DNA of 64,000 bases from Bdellovibrionales bacterium RIFOXYA1_FULL_36_14 (GTDB taxonomy: Bacteria > Bdellovibrionota > Bacteriovoracia > Bacteriovoracales > Bacteriovoracaceae), in the NCBI GenBank assembly GCA_001769975.1, contig MEPW01000037.1, positions 1-64,000 on the forward strand. The letters run 5' to 3'. The translations under genes were made by a program, and so were the position numbers. Below the pieces are notes generated by a model that was not told the origin of the DNA, made no database searches, and saw only the letters and a list, made by a program, of their open reading frames with translations. Positions 42,414 to 51,584 of the stretch are shown in pieces (position 1 is the stretch's first letter; each line of letters begins with the position of its first letter).

Positions 42414-43859
42414 ATGTTCGGGAGTATTAGGTTTGTAAAGGATAGCGATTTGAATAGATATTTATGGTTAGTTTTAATTATATCTCAATTTATGGTGATT
42501 AGTTTATCACATAGCGAAGAGATTTTTTATAAAGGGCAAACCAAAAGTTTGATAGATTGGCAGAATTTGGACCCTAATGAATGGCTCGATTTTAATTATT
42601 GGAAAAGAGATCAACTTTATCGAAAGAAATTTCCGGATTGGGCCAACGTACAAAGGGATAAAAACAATCTTGAAGAAGTTGGGCGAATTATCAAATGTGT
42701 TGGAAATTGTATTAATGAGAGACATGATGGAGTTTTTAAGGTGGGGTTTTATTCTAAAGTTTATGAAACTAATGAGCTGCGTACCGAGGATAATAGTTAT
42801 GCATGGGTATTTTTAATGAATGGAACTTTGGTAAGATTGTCCCCCAATTCATCTATTACTTTTAATGAATTTAATATGAGTAACCAGGAGTTTTTTCTTT
42901 ATTCCAGAATTAATTATGGAAATATTTTATGGTTGTCCAGGGAGACCAATGAAGTAGAGGTTAGCAGTTTAAGAGAGACAGATTCACTATTTTCGGTTTT
43001 ACAAATTTCTGAAATAGATGAATGGTTGAATAGAGAAAAGGAGTTGGATGAAAAAGACTTGTTTGAAAGTTTGACTCGAGCAGAATACTCCAAGCAATAT
43101 GATTATTTAAATAAATTGATAAAAGAAAACAACGAGTGGGCCAACAAACCTACTAAACTTATTCTGTCTTTACCAAATGGATTGATAATCGGTCAGGATT
43201 TGTCGATGGAATTAGTAGTTCTTCTTGGTAACCAAACATTTTTCAAACAAAGAGGTTTTGATGTCTATAATTCGGCAATCACTACATTCCCAACCGGTGA
43301 GTATATAAAATTGGGTTTTGATGAAGCACAATCTTATCCTTTATCACCCAATACTTGGTATGAGGTGGATTTTAGAGGGAAAAATATTGATAAATATGAA
43401 GGAGATCTTATTCATTCCTTTCAAATCGGAGAGTTAGTGACCAGAAGAATTCCTACTGTTATGGTTGCAAGAGAACTCTGGCTACGAAAGTTTTCTCAGG
43501 TTTTTTATGGAAAGACCATCGATGAAAAGATTTTAAGAGAGGAGATGGGGTACAGACTTTGGAAAGACCTGGCAGATGAAAAGGGAGATCTATTTTTGCG
43601 TTACAACTATCTTTTAGAGTTTATAAGAAAGCTAGAGAGTCAAAGTATAGGTGCTTACGCAACTTATATTGAAGAATCGAAGAAAGAAGGACTTCCCTAT
43701 GAGTTAATGGAATATGGACCGAAGTATTATAGCAAGGCCATGGCAGATTACAGTGTTCGCCGAGAATCTGATTTCTGGGGAATGGCAAAAAGTGATAGAA
43801 AAATATTAAACAGTACCCGTAGAAAATTTTGGCGGATTATTCATGAAAATAACAGATAA
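42414..43859 (+). CDS. FecR-like secreted/membrane protein
   Basis: 481 residues. Near the N-terminus is a hydrophobic leader (YLWLVLIISQFMVISLSHS). Residues 115-185 resemble a FecR domain: VFLMNGTLVRLSPNSSITFN, then LYSRINYGNILW. The rest is unassigned, with a helical C-terminal half. The start is uncertain: ATG 42414 has no clear ribosome site, whereas TTG 42450 is preceded by AAGGATAGCGAT and would give a compact signal peptide. It overlaps maf by 17 bp. Role unknown; FecR-like domains act in the periplasm as sensors or in surface assembly. Confidence 0.65.
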   Translation: MFGSIRFVKDSDLNRYLWLVLIISQFMVISLSHSEEIFYKGQTKSLIDWQNLDPNEWLDFNYWKRDQLYRKKFPDWANVQRDKNNLEEVGRIIKCVGNCINERHDGVFKVGFYSKVYETNELRTEDNSYAWVFLMNGTLVRLSPNSSITFNEFNMSNQEFFLYSRINYGNILWLSRETNEVEVSSLRETDSLFSVLQISEIDEWLNREKELDEKDLFESLTRAEYSKQYDYLNKLIKENNEWANKPTKLILSLPNGLIIGQDLSMELVVLLGNQTFFKQRGFDVYNSAITTFPTGEYIKLGFDEAQSYPLSPNTWYEVDFRGKNIDKYEGDLIHSFQIGELVTRRIPTVMVARELWLRKFSQVFYGKTIDEKILREEMGYRLWKDLADEKGDLFLRYNYLLEFIRKLESQSIGAYATYIEESKKEGLPYELMEYGPKYYSKAMADYSVRRESDFWGMAKSDRKILNSTRRKFWRIIHENNR

Positions 43860-44496
43860 TTATCGGTTGGTTTTAGGAAGTAAGAGTCCTCGACGTAAAG
43901 AATTGCTTGGTTGGTTACAAATTCCTTTTGTGATAGAAATCTCCTCCATAGAAGAAAAAAGCATGGAAATCTCACCGCAAAAGATTGCGGAGGATATTGC
44001 TAAACAAAAAGGACAGGATATTTTACAAAAATTAATTAGAGATAATGAAAAATATCAATTGGTGGTTAGTGCAGATACTATTGTTTGTTTGGAGAATGAA
44101 ATTCTTGGCAAACCCAGGGATATTGGGGATGCGAAAAATATGCTATTGAGGCTGTCTGACCGCGATCATGACGTGATTACAGCGGTCTATATTGGGAAAT
44201 ATGAGCAGAATATAAAGGATAGTTGTTACAAAGTTTTTTCTTGTAAAACCAAAGTTCATTTTAAAAAAATAGATAAAGATCTTCTACAAAATTATTTAGA
44301 TTCCGGGGATTCTCTAGATAAAGCGGGAGCTTATGGTATTCAGGGGCAATCTTTGACTTTTATCGATCGCATTGAGGGTTCTTATTCTAATGTCGTGGGA
44401 TTTCCGCTGGATATGTTTATCGATGAACTGAAAAATTTTCTTGGTTATCCAAAAGAGTCTACCGGGCAGTGGCGTAAAAGATTTAGGTTATCATAA
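43843..44496 (+). CDS. maf: Maf-family nucleotide pyrophosphatase
   Basis: 217 residues. Hydrolyses dTTP/UTP or modified nucleotides to monophosphates. Motifs: LVLGSKSPRRKELLGWL (N-terminal substrate loop), VVSADTIVCLENEILGKP (catalytic Asp), DKAGAYGIQGQ and IEGSYSNVVGFPLDM. Its ATG lies within the end of the preceding gene. YhdE/YceF subtype not decided. The following secreted-protein gene begins 38 bp later. Confidence 0.92.
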   Translation: MKITDNYRLVLGSKSPRRKELLGWLQIPFVIEISSIEEKSMEISPQKIAEDIAKQKGQDILQKLIRDNEKYQLVVSADTIVCLENEILGKPRDIGDAKNMLLRLSDRDHDVITAVYIGKYEQNIKDSCYKVFSCKTKVHFKKIDKDLLQNYLDSGDSLDKAGAYGIQGQSLTFIDRIEGSYSNVVGFPLDMFIDELKNFLGYPKESTGQWRKRFRLS

Positions 44497-44534
44497 ATTG
44501 ATCAATTCCAAATTGTGGGCTACAATCCAGTCTT

Positions 44535-45050
44535 ATGAGAATTTTTCTTTTGAGTATTTTTGGGGCGGTTTTGACGATGGCAAATATTGAGAGCCATGCT
44601 CAGGATGCTATTGTGCCCACCACAACGGCTACTTTAAAATTAGAAGGTATAGATTTCTCTAGAGCTGATTCATCAGTGGCAATCAGGAAATTAATGAATG
44701 AGATTCCTCAGATGGAACCGGTGTACTATCCAGATAAAATTGCCTCATTTCGAGAAACCTTTGAAAATTATTTTGAATACAAAAAAGAAGTCTGCAATGG
44801 GGCTTTTACAACAATGATTGTTGACGAAAAAGAAGGCGTGAAGCAAACTAAATCCTTGGATAAATTATCCAGAGAAGAAAAAAATCTTTGTGTTAAAGAT
44901 CTCAAAGAATTGCACGTTAGTTTTATTAACAATATGTTTATCTGGCGCAAAAAATATCTTGATTATGTATATGAACAGCGTTTGAAAGAACTGAGTATCA
45001 TTAAGCAAAATTCAATTGATGAGATCCAAAGAAGCTACGAAAAAAGATAA
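44535..45050 (+). CDS. Secreted protein, unknown
   Basis: 171 residues; signal peptide MRIFLLSIFGAVLTMANIESHA, cleaved before QDAI. The mature part is Lys/Glu-rich and helical, ending LSIIKQNSIDEIQRSYEKR, with two Cys (EVCNGAF, NLCVKD). No domain recognised. Probably in an operon with maf by spacing and orientation. A convergent small gene follows. Confidence 0.6.
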   Translation: MRIFLLSIFGAVLTMANIESHAQDAIVPTTTATLKLEGIDFSRADSSVAIRKLMNEIPQMEPVYYPDKIASFRETFENYFEYKKEVCNGAFTTMIVDEKEGVKQTKSLDKLSREEKNLCVKDLKELHVSFINNMFIWRKKYLDYVYEQRLKELSIIKQNSIDEIQRSYEKR

Positions 45051-45062
45051 AAAATGATATTA

Positions 45063-45272
45063 TTATTTTTCTTCTTTATTAAGAAGTTCACGATCCTTAG
45101 GAGGGGTAACGGTGGTTTTAATTCCAGTGCGGTAAAGGCTTCTAGTCGGTATAATTGAACGAGTAGGTCGTAGGCTGGTTACTTTATTATTAGGAAAGGT
45201 AGAATCAATCACTTGGTTTTCTGCAATGTTTATTTTGGATTTTATAGTTGAAGTTGGGTTATTGGTTTCCAC
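45063..45272 (-). CDS. Small protein (69 residues) with GTG start, unknown
   Basis: GTG start at 45272 with a strong AAGGAG six bases upstream, which argues for a real gene. The sequence has no signal or membrane segment and is rich in Thr, Ser, Pro and Lys (TPPKDRELLNKEEK at the end), so it is probably disordered. The repeat-like SLRPTRSIIPTRSLYRTG is notable. No family recognised. Confidence 0.5.
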   Translation of the reverse strand: METNNPTSTIKSKINIAENQVIDSTFPNNKVTSLRPTRSIIPTRSLYRTGIKTTVTPPKDRELLNKEEK

Positions 45273-45562
45273 GATACGCTCCTTAACACTTTTTTTAATT
45301 TTGACTGATCAGTAGATTCTGTTAAGAAGCAAAATATTAACAAATCAGACTAGATCACTCAAATACACAGTCCATTTATACAATATAAACCCCTTGCATT
45401 TAGTGTAGAATGCCATAATAGCATAGATTTTAATAACTACAATAGGGCAATATCTTTTAGTGGTATTTCACTGGTAAATAACTGAAATTTATGGCAGATT
45501 ATGATTATTCGTGTCTATAATACTTACTTAATTCAAACAGATATAGATAAGGAGATGTCTTT
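45273..45562. other. 290-bp intergenic region before the TRAP operon
   Basis: AT-rich region between a small minus-strand gene and the TRAP operon. It contains two possible plus-strand promoters: TTGCAT-16 bp-TAATAG near 45396-45423, and TATAAT at 45516-45521 with a weak -35. No RNA gene or repeat recognised. Confidence 0.4.
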
Positions 45563-46537
45563 ATGTTTAAGTCTGGGGTGAAATTATTGTTGCTACTGAG
45601 TCTGGTTTCATGCGCCAGCATTCGAAATAAGGTGGTCCTGGCACCCTTTGCAGACATTCTGTACGAAGCTTCTTTTATGAGTGAGGAAGAGATTAATTAT
45701 TCCAATTTTAAACAAGGAACAATGCCTTCGCTAAAATTAGCGGAAGCAATCTGGTCTTTGAAAAGAGAAGATGCAGAAATATTAGTTACGCTTATCAAAG
45801 GATATACGGCATACGCATTTTTAATAAATGAAACAGATTATTTAACTGATAAATTCAAGGAAGTTGATGAGAGTAAAGAAAAGATGCAGGCTATTTACAA
45901 TTATTCGCAGGCTTTGCGATATGGGATGCTTTTTTTCAAACAGCAAGGGTTTGAGTTTGAGGAGCTAGTGAAGGTTGCAAAAACCAAAGACGGTATAGTT
46001 GATTTTTTAAATAGTCGGTTAAGCAATAAAACTCGTGATTTGGAAGGCGTTATGTATTTTGCGCAAGCGCTGAGTGCCCTTATTAACTTGCAAAAAGATG
46101 ATATGAAGTTAGTAGTTTATGCGTCGATTGCTAAAGATATGTATGATTGGGTTTGTAAAAACAAACCTGATATGAATTGGGGTGCCTGTGGGATGTATTA
46201 TGGTGCTTATGAAGCTTCTAGACCCAAAATGCTAGGGGGTAATCCTGAGCTTGGTAAAGAGATTTTTAAAAAGACTATTGAAATGTATCCGCACAATTGG
46301 CTTGCTCGAGTCATGTATATAGAGCATTATTTGATACCAAATGGTGATAGGGCGGGTTATCAGGCTCAAAAAATCTTTTTAAATGAAGCCAAAATGAAGC
46401 TTAAAAAAGAGAAAAAATGGGAGCCTGGCAAAGTATCATCAATGTCCTTGCTGGGTGATAGCAAGTATCGAATTTACCAAATTGTTGCTATTGAAAAATT
46501 TAATTTAATTGAGAAATTTGAAAAAGATTTGTTTTGA
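45563..46537 (+). CDS. TatT-like TPR lipoprotein of a TRAP transporter
   Basis: 324 residues. Lipobox LVSC with Cys17, so an outer- or inner-membrane lipoprotein. TPR-like alpha repeats; the sequence NWGACGMYYGAYEASRPKML and KTIEMYPHNWLARVMYIEHY match the TatT (TP0956-like) family, which forms a trimeric scaffold with the TRAP binding protein for hydrophobic ligands. It is the first gene of the operon, its stop overlapping the next start region. AAGGAGATGTCTTT precedes the ATG. Confidence 0.82.
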   Translation: MFKSGVKLLLLLSLVSCASIRNKVVLAPFADILYEASFMSEEEINYSNFKQGTMPSLKLAEAIWSLKREDAEILVTLIKGYTAYAFLINETDYLTDKFKEVDESKEKMQAIYNYSQALRYGMLFFKQQGFEFEELVKVAKTKDGIVDFLNSRLSNKTRDLEGVMYFAQALSALINLQKDDMKLVVYASIAKDMYDWVCKNKPDMNWGACGMYYGAYEASRPKMLGGNPELGKEIFKKTIEMYPHNWLARVMYIEHYLIPNGDRAGYQAQKIFLNEAKMKLKKEKKWEPGKVSSMSLLGDSKYRIYQIVAIEKFNLIEKFEKDLF

Positions 46538-46548
46538 TTGGAGTGCTA

Positions 46549-47517
46549 ATGAAGAAAAAATTGAGTTTTATACTGTTTTGGTTTTTGTTAAATTCAGCCT
46601 TTGCTACGGAGATAAAAGTTGGAATTCTTGCTCCCGATGGTACAACTTGGGCAAAATATCTTAAAAAAATTATCAAAGATGTAGATAAGGCTACCAACGG
46701 TGAAGTTAAAATTAAGGTTTATTACGGAGGTGCCCAAGGCGACGAGAGTGATGTCCTTCGGAAAATTCGGGTAGGACAGCTGCACGGAGGAATTTTTACT
46801 GGTAAAACCTTGTCGGAAATATACGGTGATGTAAGAATTATGGAAGTTCCTTTTACTTTTTATGATGATTACAACAAAGCCTCTCAAACGCTAAAAAAAA
46901 TGACTGATTATTTCAATAGCGGATTTGAAAAAAATGGATTTGTTAATTTAGGTTTTTATGAATTAGGTCAGGTTTATTTTATTTCAAAGAAAAAAGCATC
47001 TAGTATAGACGGTATGAAAGGAATGAAAATCTGGTTGTGGGAAGGAGATAAGCTGGTTTCTACGCTGATTTCTAATTTGGGATTGGTGGGGGTTCCTCTG
47101 GCGATGACAGATGTTTTAACTTCCTTGCAAACTGGAATATTAGAGGCTACCTACGCTCCACCGATGGCCATATTGGCAGTGCAGTGGAATACCAAAGTTA
47201 ATTATTTGATTAATTTTCCGATAGCTTTTTCTATGGGGGCTTTTCTGGTTGATAACAAGGCTTGGCTCAAAGTGCCCGAGAAGTACCGTGCTAAAGTTAA
47301 GGAAATTTGCTTTAAATATTCTGACGAAGTCAATAAAAAGACGGTCGAAGAAAGCCAAGAGGCCCTTGATGCCATGAAATCTACCGGGATGGAATTTGTG
47401 GAATTTTCTAAAGAAGATATTAAAAAAAGTAATTTAATAAGGGCACAAGTTATCAAAGATCTGGAAGGGAAAGTTTTATCTAAAAAGGTTATTGAGATTT
47501 TCAGTAAAAAAATATAG
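46549..47517 (+). CDS. dctP: TRAP transporter solute-binding protein (DctP family)
   Basis: 322 residues from ATG 46549 (TTGGAGTGCTA upstream). Signal peptide up to NSAFA, then EIKVGILAPDGTTWAKYLKK. DctP features: IKVYYGGAQGDESDVLRKIR, GLKIW-type KGMKIWLWEGDK, and the arginine-free variant around VGVPLAMTDVLTSLQTG. It belongs to the TatT-associated group, so the ligand is likely hydrophobic, not the C4-dicarboxylates of classical DctP. Co-transcribed with TatT and the two permeases. Confidence 0.88.
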   Translation: MKKKLSFILFWFLLNSAFATEIKVGILAPDGTTWAKYLKKIIKDVDKATNGEVKIKVYYGGAQGDESDVLRKIRVGQLHGGIFTGKTLSEIYGDVRIMEVPFTFYDDYNKASQTLKKMTDYFNSGFEKNGFVNLGFYELGQVYFISKKKASSIDGMKGMKIWLWEGDKLVSTLISNLGLVGVPLAMTDVLTSLQTGILEATYAPPMAILAVQWNTKVNYLINFPIAFSMGAFLVDNKAWLKVPEKYRAKVKEICFKYSDEVNKKTVEESQEALDAMKSTGMEFVEFSKEDIKKSNLIRAQVIKDLEGKVLSKKVIEIFSKKI

Positions 47518-47527
47518 TGGATGAAGC

Positions 47528-48037
47528 ATGATACTAAAGTTTTTTAATAAGTTGGATAAAACAGTTGAAAAAGTCAGTTCTGTGGGATTGGTAGTTTTCA
47601 TAATGTTAATCTTGCTGCTGGCACTTTTGAATATTGTCTGCCGCTGGGTTGGTTTGGCTGTAATGTGGATAGATCCTTTAGTCAGGCATTTGGTTTTCAT
47701 CTGTACTTTTCTAGGGGGGGTAATTGCCACTGGACGGGGAACTCACGTGGGAATTGATATCGTTTCAAAATATTTGGAGAAGAATAAATTCAACAGAATG
47801 AAAAAAATTATTTCTCGGATAATTATATGTGTTTCACTAGGAACACTGATCTGGTTAATTTATGCATCCTTTGTTTTATTTAAAGTTGAAATGGAGTTTG
47901 GCAAACCACAATTTTTGGGAATTCATAGTGGCTTTTTGGTTTTAATTATTCCAATTGGTTTTATGTTAATTGCTTGCAGATTTTTTAATAAACTGCTTTG
48001 TTCTTTTTCTAAAAATAATGAGGATAAATCATGTTAG
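47528..48037 (+). CDS. dctQ: TRAP transporter small permease (DctQ)
   Basis: 169 residues with four hydrophobic helices (about 19-42, 52-72, 93-115, 130-153). DctQ signature IVCRWVGLAVMWIDPLVRHL and GGVIATGRGTHVGIDIV. It overlaps dctM by 7 bp. Works with DctM as the membrane complex of a sodium-coupled tripartite transporter. Confidence 0.9.
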   Translation: MILKFFNKLDKTVEKVSSVGLVVFIMLILLLALLNIVCRWVGLAVMWIDPLVRHLVFICTFLGGVIATGRGTHVGIDIVSKYLEKNKFNRMKKIISRIIICVSLGTLIWLIYASFVLFKVEMEFGKPQFLGIHSGFLVLIIPIGFMLIACRFFNKLLCSFSKNNEDKSC

Positions 48038-49293
48038 CAGTAATGGTATTCACAGGAATAATGATTGCCGCTATGTTGGGGACACCCTTATTTATTGTAA
48101 TGTCTTTGGCAGCTTTGTCGCTTTTTACTATGGCCGGTGTGGAAGTATCTGCGGTAGCGATTGAGGTTTATAAAATTTCTTCGGCACCGACTCTTATAAC
48201 TATACCTTTGTTTACCTTTGCAGGTTATATGATGGCAGAATCTGGTGCGCCGAAACGATTGTTAAAAGTAGCTGAAGCAGCTTTTGGATGGTTACCGGGT
48301 GGTGTGGCCATTGTTAGTTTGGTGGTTTGTGCTTTTTTTACTGCATTTACCGGAGCAAGTGGAGTTACCATTATTGCACTTGGCGGTTTGCTTTATCCTA
48401 TTTTGAAAAAAGAAGGTTATACGGAAAAATTCTCCCTGGGGCTCATCACCTCATCTGGATCTTTAGGTTTGTTATTTGCGCCGAGCTTGCCGATTATTCT
48501 CTATGGGCTGGTGGCAAAAGTTGATATTGATAAAATATTTAGAGCAGGTATATTGCCGGGGATTATTTTAATTTTGGTATTATCTTTATGGTCGGTTATC
48601 AACGGACCAAAGGTGAGAAACAAGCGACATTTTTCTTTTAGGGAATTGATGTCAGCTTTAAAGGCTGGCTTTTATGAAGTCTTGCTACCCTTTGGAGTTT
48701 TATTTAGCATTTATGGAGGCTTTGTAACTGTTTCCGAGGCGGCGGCTTTTACGTGTTTTTATGTTTTGATAGTAGAGTGTTTTGTTTACAAGGATTTAAA
48801 TTTTTTTAAAGATATCCCCAAAGTTGTTCTTGATAGTATGAGTTTGGTTGGTGGAATTTTACTGATATTGTGTTGTGCTTTAGGGCTTACCAATTACTTG
48901 GTGGATGAAGAAGTGCCAATGAAAATCTTGGACTTAATGAGACAGTTTTTAACCAATAAATATCAGTTCTTGTTTTTCTTAAATATCTTTTTGCTGGTGG
49001 TTGGATGTTTAATGGATATCTTTAGTGCTATTGTAGTGGTGGTTCCGTTGATTATTCCAATAGCTTTAGAATTTGATGTTCATCCAATTCATTTGGCCAT
49101 TATCTTTTTACTCAATCTGGAGATTGGTTATATAACACCGCCGGTTGGTATCAATTTATTTATTTCCAGTTTTCGATTTAAAAAACCAGTAACTGAGCTA
49201 TATAAGGCTTCGGTTCCTTTTTTAATTCTTTCACTTTTGGTGCTTATGGTTATAACATATATACCAGAGCTGAGTCTTTTTTTGGTAAAATAA
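48031..49293 (+). CDS. dctM: TRAP transporter large permease (DctM)
   Basis: 420 residues, about 12 membrane segments, typical length for DctM. Conserved blocks: FTAFTGASGVTIIALGGLLYP, LGLITSSGSLGLLFAPSLP, YGGFVTVSEAAAFTCFYV, and the C-terminal EIGYITPPVGINLFISSF. Start overlaps dctQ. It is the translocating subunit and likely uses sodium. Confidence 0.93.
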   Translation: MLAVMVFTGIMIAAMLGTPLFIVMSLAALSLFTMAGVEVSAVAIEVYKISSAPTLITIPLFTFAGYMMAESGAPKRLLKVAEAAFGWLPGGVAIVSLVVCAFFTAFTGASGVTIIALGGLLYPILKKEGYTEKFSLGLITSSGSLGLLFAPSLPIILYGLVAKVDIDKIFRAGILPGIILILVLSLWSVINGPKVRNKRHFSFRELMSALKAGFYEVLLPFGVLFSIYGGFVTVSEAAAFTCFYVLIVECFVYKDLNFFKDIPKVVLDSMSLVGGILLILCCALGLTNYLVDEEVPMKILDLMRQFLTNKYQFLFFLNIFLLVVGCLMDIFSAIVVVVPLIIPIALEFDVHPIHLAIIFLLNLEIGYITPPVGINLFISSFRFKKPVTELYKASVPFLILSLLVLMVITYIPELSLFLVK

Positions 49294-49314
49294 GATTTTA
49301 GGAATTGCAGAGAA

Positions 49315-50835
49315 ATGTTTTTCCCAAGAACACTTTTAATCATCATTTGGTCACTATCAATTATAATTGGTGTTTATTCTTTCAATACACAAGGTGAAGA
49401 CTACTTTAACGATGTAGTGTTGGGGGAATATGCCACGGATAATTTTTTTCTTCCCTATGAACCGTTGATTGATGTGGATAAAAACACTAGAAGAATATTA
49501 TATCGGCAAAATATTGTTGCACAAGATGCAGTCAATTTTGCTTATCCAGAACATCTAAACCAGCTGGAGTTTGCTTTTTTTCCTGAACTGCTAGATGCCA
49601 ATCGTTGTCCTAATTATGTTATGAGCAGACATGTTGAGTATTTGCGTTATGTGTTTCGGTTATTATCCGTCAGTTACTTATTTGAAACGCTTAAAGAATA
49701 TAACGATATGTTGAAAAATTTTGGTGATAGACAATCATGTTCTACTAAGTGGGAGGATTTATTTGACCAGTGTCAGCCCCAGAGCGCAGAAATGAAAAAG
49801 TTTTTGAAAAGACTCAGACCTTCGTATGTCGAAGCATTTAATAAAAATGAAGTAAACCTTATTAAAGATCCATCTATTGAAAGATGGAGAACGCATTGGT
49901 GTCAAAATGAAAAAAAATGTGAAAATCAAGATGCTGGAAAAAAAATATGCCAAGATAGTAGAAAATTGATTGTGCAAATCTGTAGCGAAAATGATTCCCT
50001 TTACGGTCTTTCTTATATACCAGAAATGGCCAGAATTTTAAAAACTTCTAATGTTATGAATATCCTAAATCAAGAAGGATATGGGATTGGTTGTTTAGAT
50101 CGATTTGTAACTCTTTTTAGGGATATTGAGTCTAAATATTATTGGCTTAAGCCAATCCTTCCAGTGATTTTTAGAAAAAATATAGCTGGTCAATCCAAGT
50201 ATTTAGAGGGGGAATTGTTTTTGCGTGGGGCACTTAGGGAGTACGACGAAAAAGGTTTGGGTGATTTTTTATTTGCAGTTAAACCAGTTAAAGAATCTTC
50301 AAAAGAGTTACCAGAAGTTGTATCAATTATCAAATTAATGGAAGAGCCTACCCCGACACCTTTGCCAAGTGTTTCAGTAAAATCGGAAGAAAAACCCGCG
50401 AGAGACACCGTCGCTTTTGCCCCGGTAGTAGTAGTGAAGCTAAGCGAGTTTGAAAGTAAGATTCAACTTCGAGAACAAAGATCCCTGAGCATATTGGGTA
50501 TTGATATGAATATTTTTGAAAAAGATTATCCATTTACGGAAGATACTATTAAGAAATATGATAAAAATTTAAAAAATTATTATTCCAGATCTGCTTTGAT
50601 GGATATGCTATCTTTGGATCAACTAGGGTCTAAACAAGAACCAGTGCGACTTAAATTTTTAAAATACTTAATGGATACAGATAAACACCAGGGTCTTTTT
50701 AACTTGCAGGCAGTGATTGGGGAAAAGTTTTATGTGCTTAATGATTTTGAAAATAAAGCAAAACCACAATATATCAAATTAGAAAATTCAGAAAAGACTA
50801 ATTTTCGCTGGCAAATTTATATTTTAGAAGACTGA
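49315..50835 (+). CDS. Secreted/anchored protein in TRAP operon, unknown
   Basis: 506 residues with an N-terminal hydrophobic leader (TLLIIIWSLSIIIGVYS). It is Cys-containing (NRCPNY, RQSCSTK, DQCQPQ, WCQNEKKCEN, KICQD, QICSEND), has a Pro-rich linker near 345-360 (EEPTPTPLPSVSVKSEEKP) and then a C-terminal domain. No family recognised. It starts 21 bp after dctM and is likely in the same operon; it may be an accessory envelope protein of the transporter or unrelated. Its stop abuts the convergent lipoprotein stop. Confidence 0.6.
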   Translation: MFFPRTLLIIIWSLSIIIGVYSFNTQGEDYFNDVVLGEYATDNFFLPYEPLIDVDKNTRRILYRQNIVAQDAVNFAYPEHLNQLEFAFFPELLDANRCPNYVMSRHVEYLRYVFRLLSVSYLFETLKEYNDMLKNFGDRQSCSTKWEDLFDQCQPQSAEMKKFLKRLRPSYVEAFNKNEVNLIKDPSIERWRTHWCQNEKKCENQDAGKKICQDSRKLIVQICSENDSLYGLSYIPEMARILKTSNVMNILNQEGYGIGCLDRFVTLFRDIESKYYWLKPILPVIFRKNIAGQSKYLEGELFLRGALREYDEKGLGDFLFAVKPVKESSKELPEVVSIIKLMEEPTPTPLPSVSVKSEEKPARDTVAFAPVVVVKLSEFESKIQLREQRSLSILGIDMNIFEKDYPFTEDTIKKYDKNLKNYYSRSALMDMLSLDQLGSKQEPVRLKFLKYLMDTDKHQGLFNLQAVIGEKFYVLNDFENKAKPQYIKLENSEKTNFRWQIYILED

Positions 50836-51450
50836 CTATTTGCTTGAAAGATAAGTCAGTAAATCATCTTTGACATCTTGATCGAAATCAAGCATCAGAA
50901 GGATGCCTGGAATATGTTGATCTGCTTCTTTACCAACCATGGTTATGGAACCGGCTTTTTTGTTGTTGATAAAATAATCAAAACTAGTTATGGAGTAAAA
51001 TTTTTCAAAATTAGTAACTGGGATAAAAAGGCCTAGATGATTGGCGGATAAATATAAAGATGAATATTCGAAATTATTAATGGCAAAATCGATACCTGGA
51101 AGTGATCCGCCGACCATCCCGGGAATTGCTCTTTCATCAGGAAGATTAATTAGCGGTAGTTTTCCATCATCAAATTCTATAAGTTCTAAAATATCAAATT
51201 TATATGAAATGGAGAGTTCTCCGTTATTGGATGGACCTATTTCAACGTAAGCGTTTTGAAATTGGGGGAGCTTGTAGGTGGTAACCGATTTTTGCGTACT
51301 ATCCTTGAAAGTCATAGTCATGATTAGGGTTTGGTCGCTTAGTAAAATATAAGGCCCGTCAATTCCTTCGATGTGAACGTTTTTATTATTTCCGCAAGAT
51401 AGCAACATCAATAAGATGGAAAGACTTAACGTGGTGAAAAAAAATTTCAT
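50836..51450 (-). CDS. Lipoprotein, paralogue 1
   Basis: 204 residues from ATG 51450 (GGAGGCCCAAAA upstream). Lipobox LLSC with Cys19. The mature part shares a layout with the next upstream gene: EGIDGPYILLSDQTLI, YVEIGPS, DERAIPGMVGGSLPGIDFAI, then KKAGSITMVGKEAD and PGILLMLDFDQDVKDDLLTYL. Beta-rich, surface or periplasmic. No known domain. A terminator separates it from its paralogue, so expression is probably independent. Confidence 0.75.
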   Translation of the reverse strand: MKFFFTTLSLSILLMLLSCGNNKNVHIEGIDGPYILLSDQTLIMTMTFKDSTQKSVTTYKLPQFQNAYVEIGPSNNGELSISYKFDILELIEFDDGKLPLINLPDERAIPGMVGGSLPGIDFAINNFEYSSLYLSANHLGLFIPVTNFEKFYSITSFDYFINNKKAGSITMVGKEADQHIPGILLMLDFDQDVKDDLLTYLSSK

Positions 51451-51517
51451 TTTTGGGCCTCCATGTCCAAACCTTTTCAAGATAGTTATCGGCAATATAA
51501 AATTAAAATCTTGGAAT

Positions 51518-51554
51518 AAAAAAAAACCAGGCATCATGGGAAGATGATGCCTGG
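51518..51554 (-). terminator. Intrinsic terminator between the paralogous lipoproteins
   Basis: A perfect 11-bp stem, CCAGGCATCAT / ATGATGCCTGG, with a 6-nt loop. On the minus strand it ends in nine T (51526-51518). It lies 31 bp after the stop of the upstream lipoprotein gene. Confidence 0.9.
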
Positions 51555-51584
51555 CATGACTGTTAAAGCTAGTAAATAGCTTGG

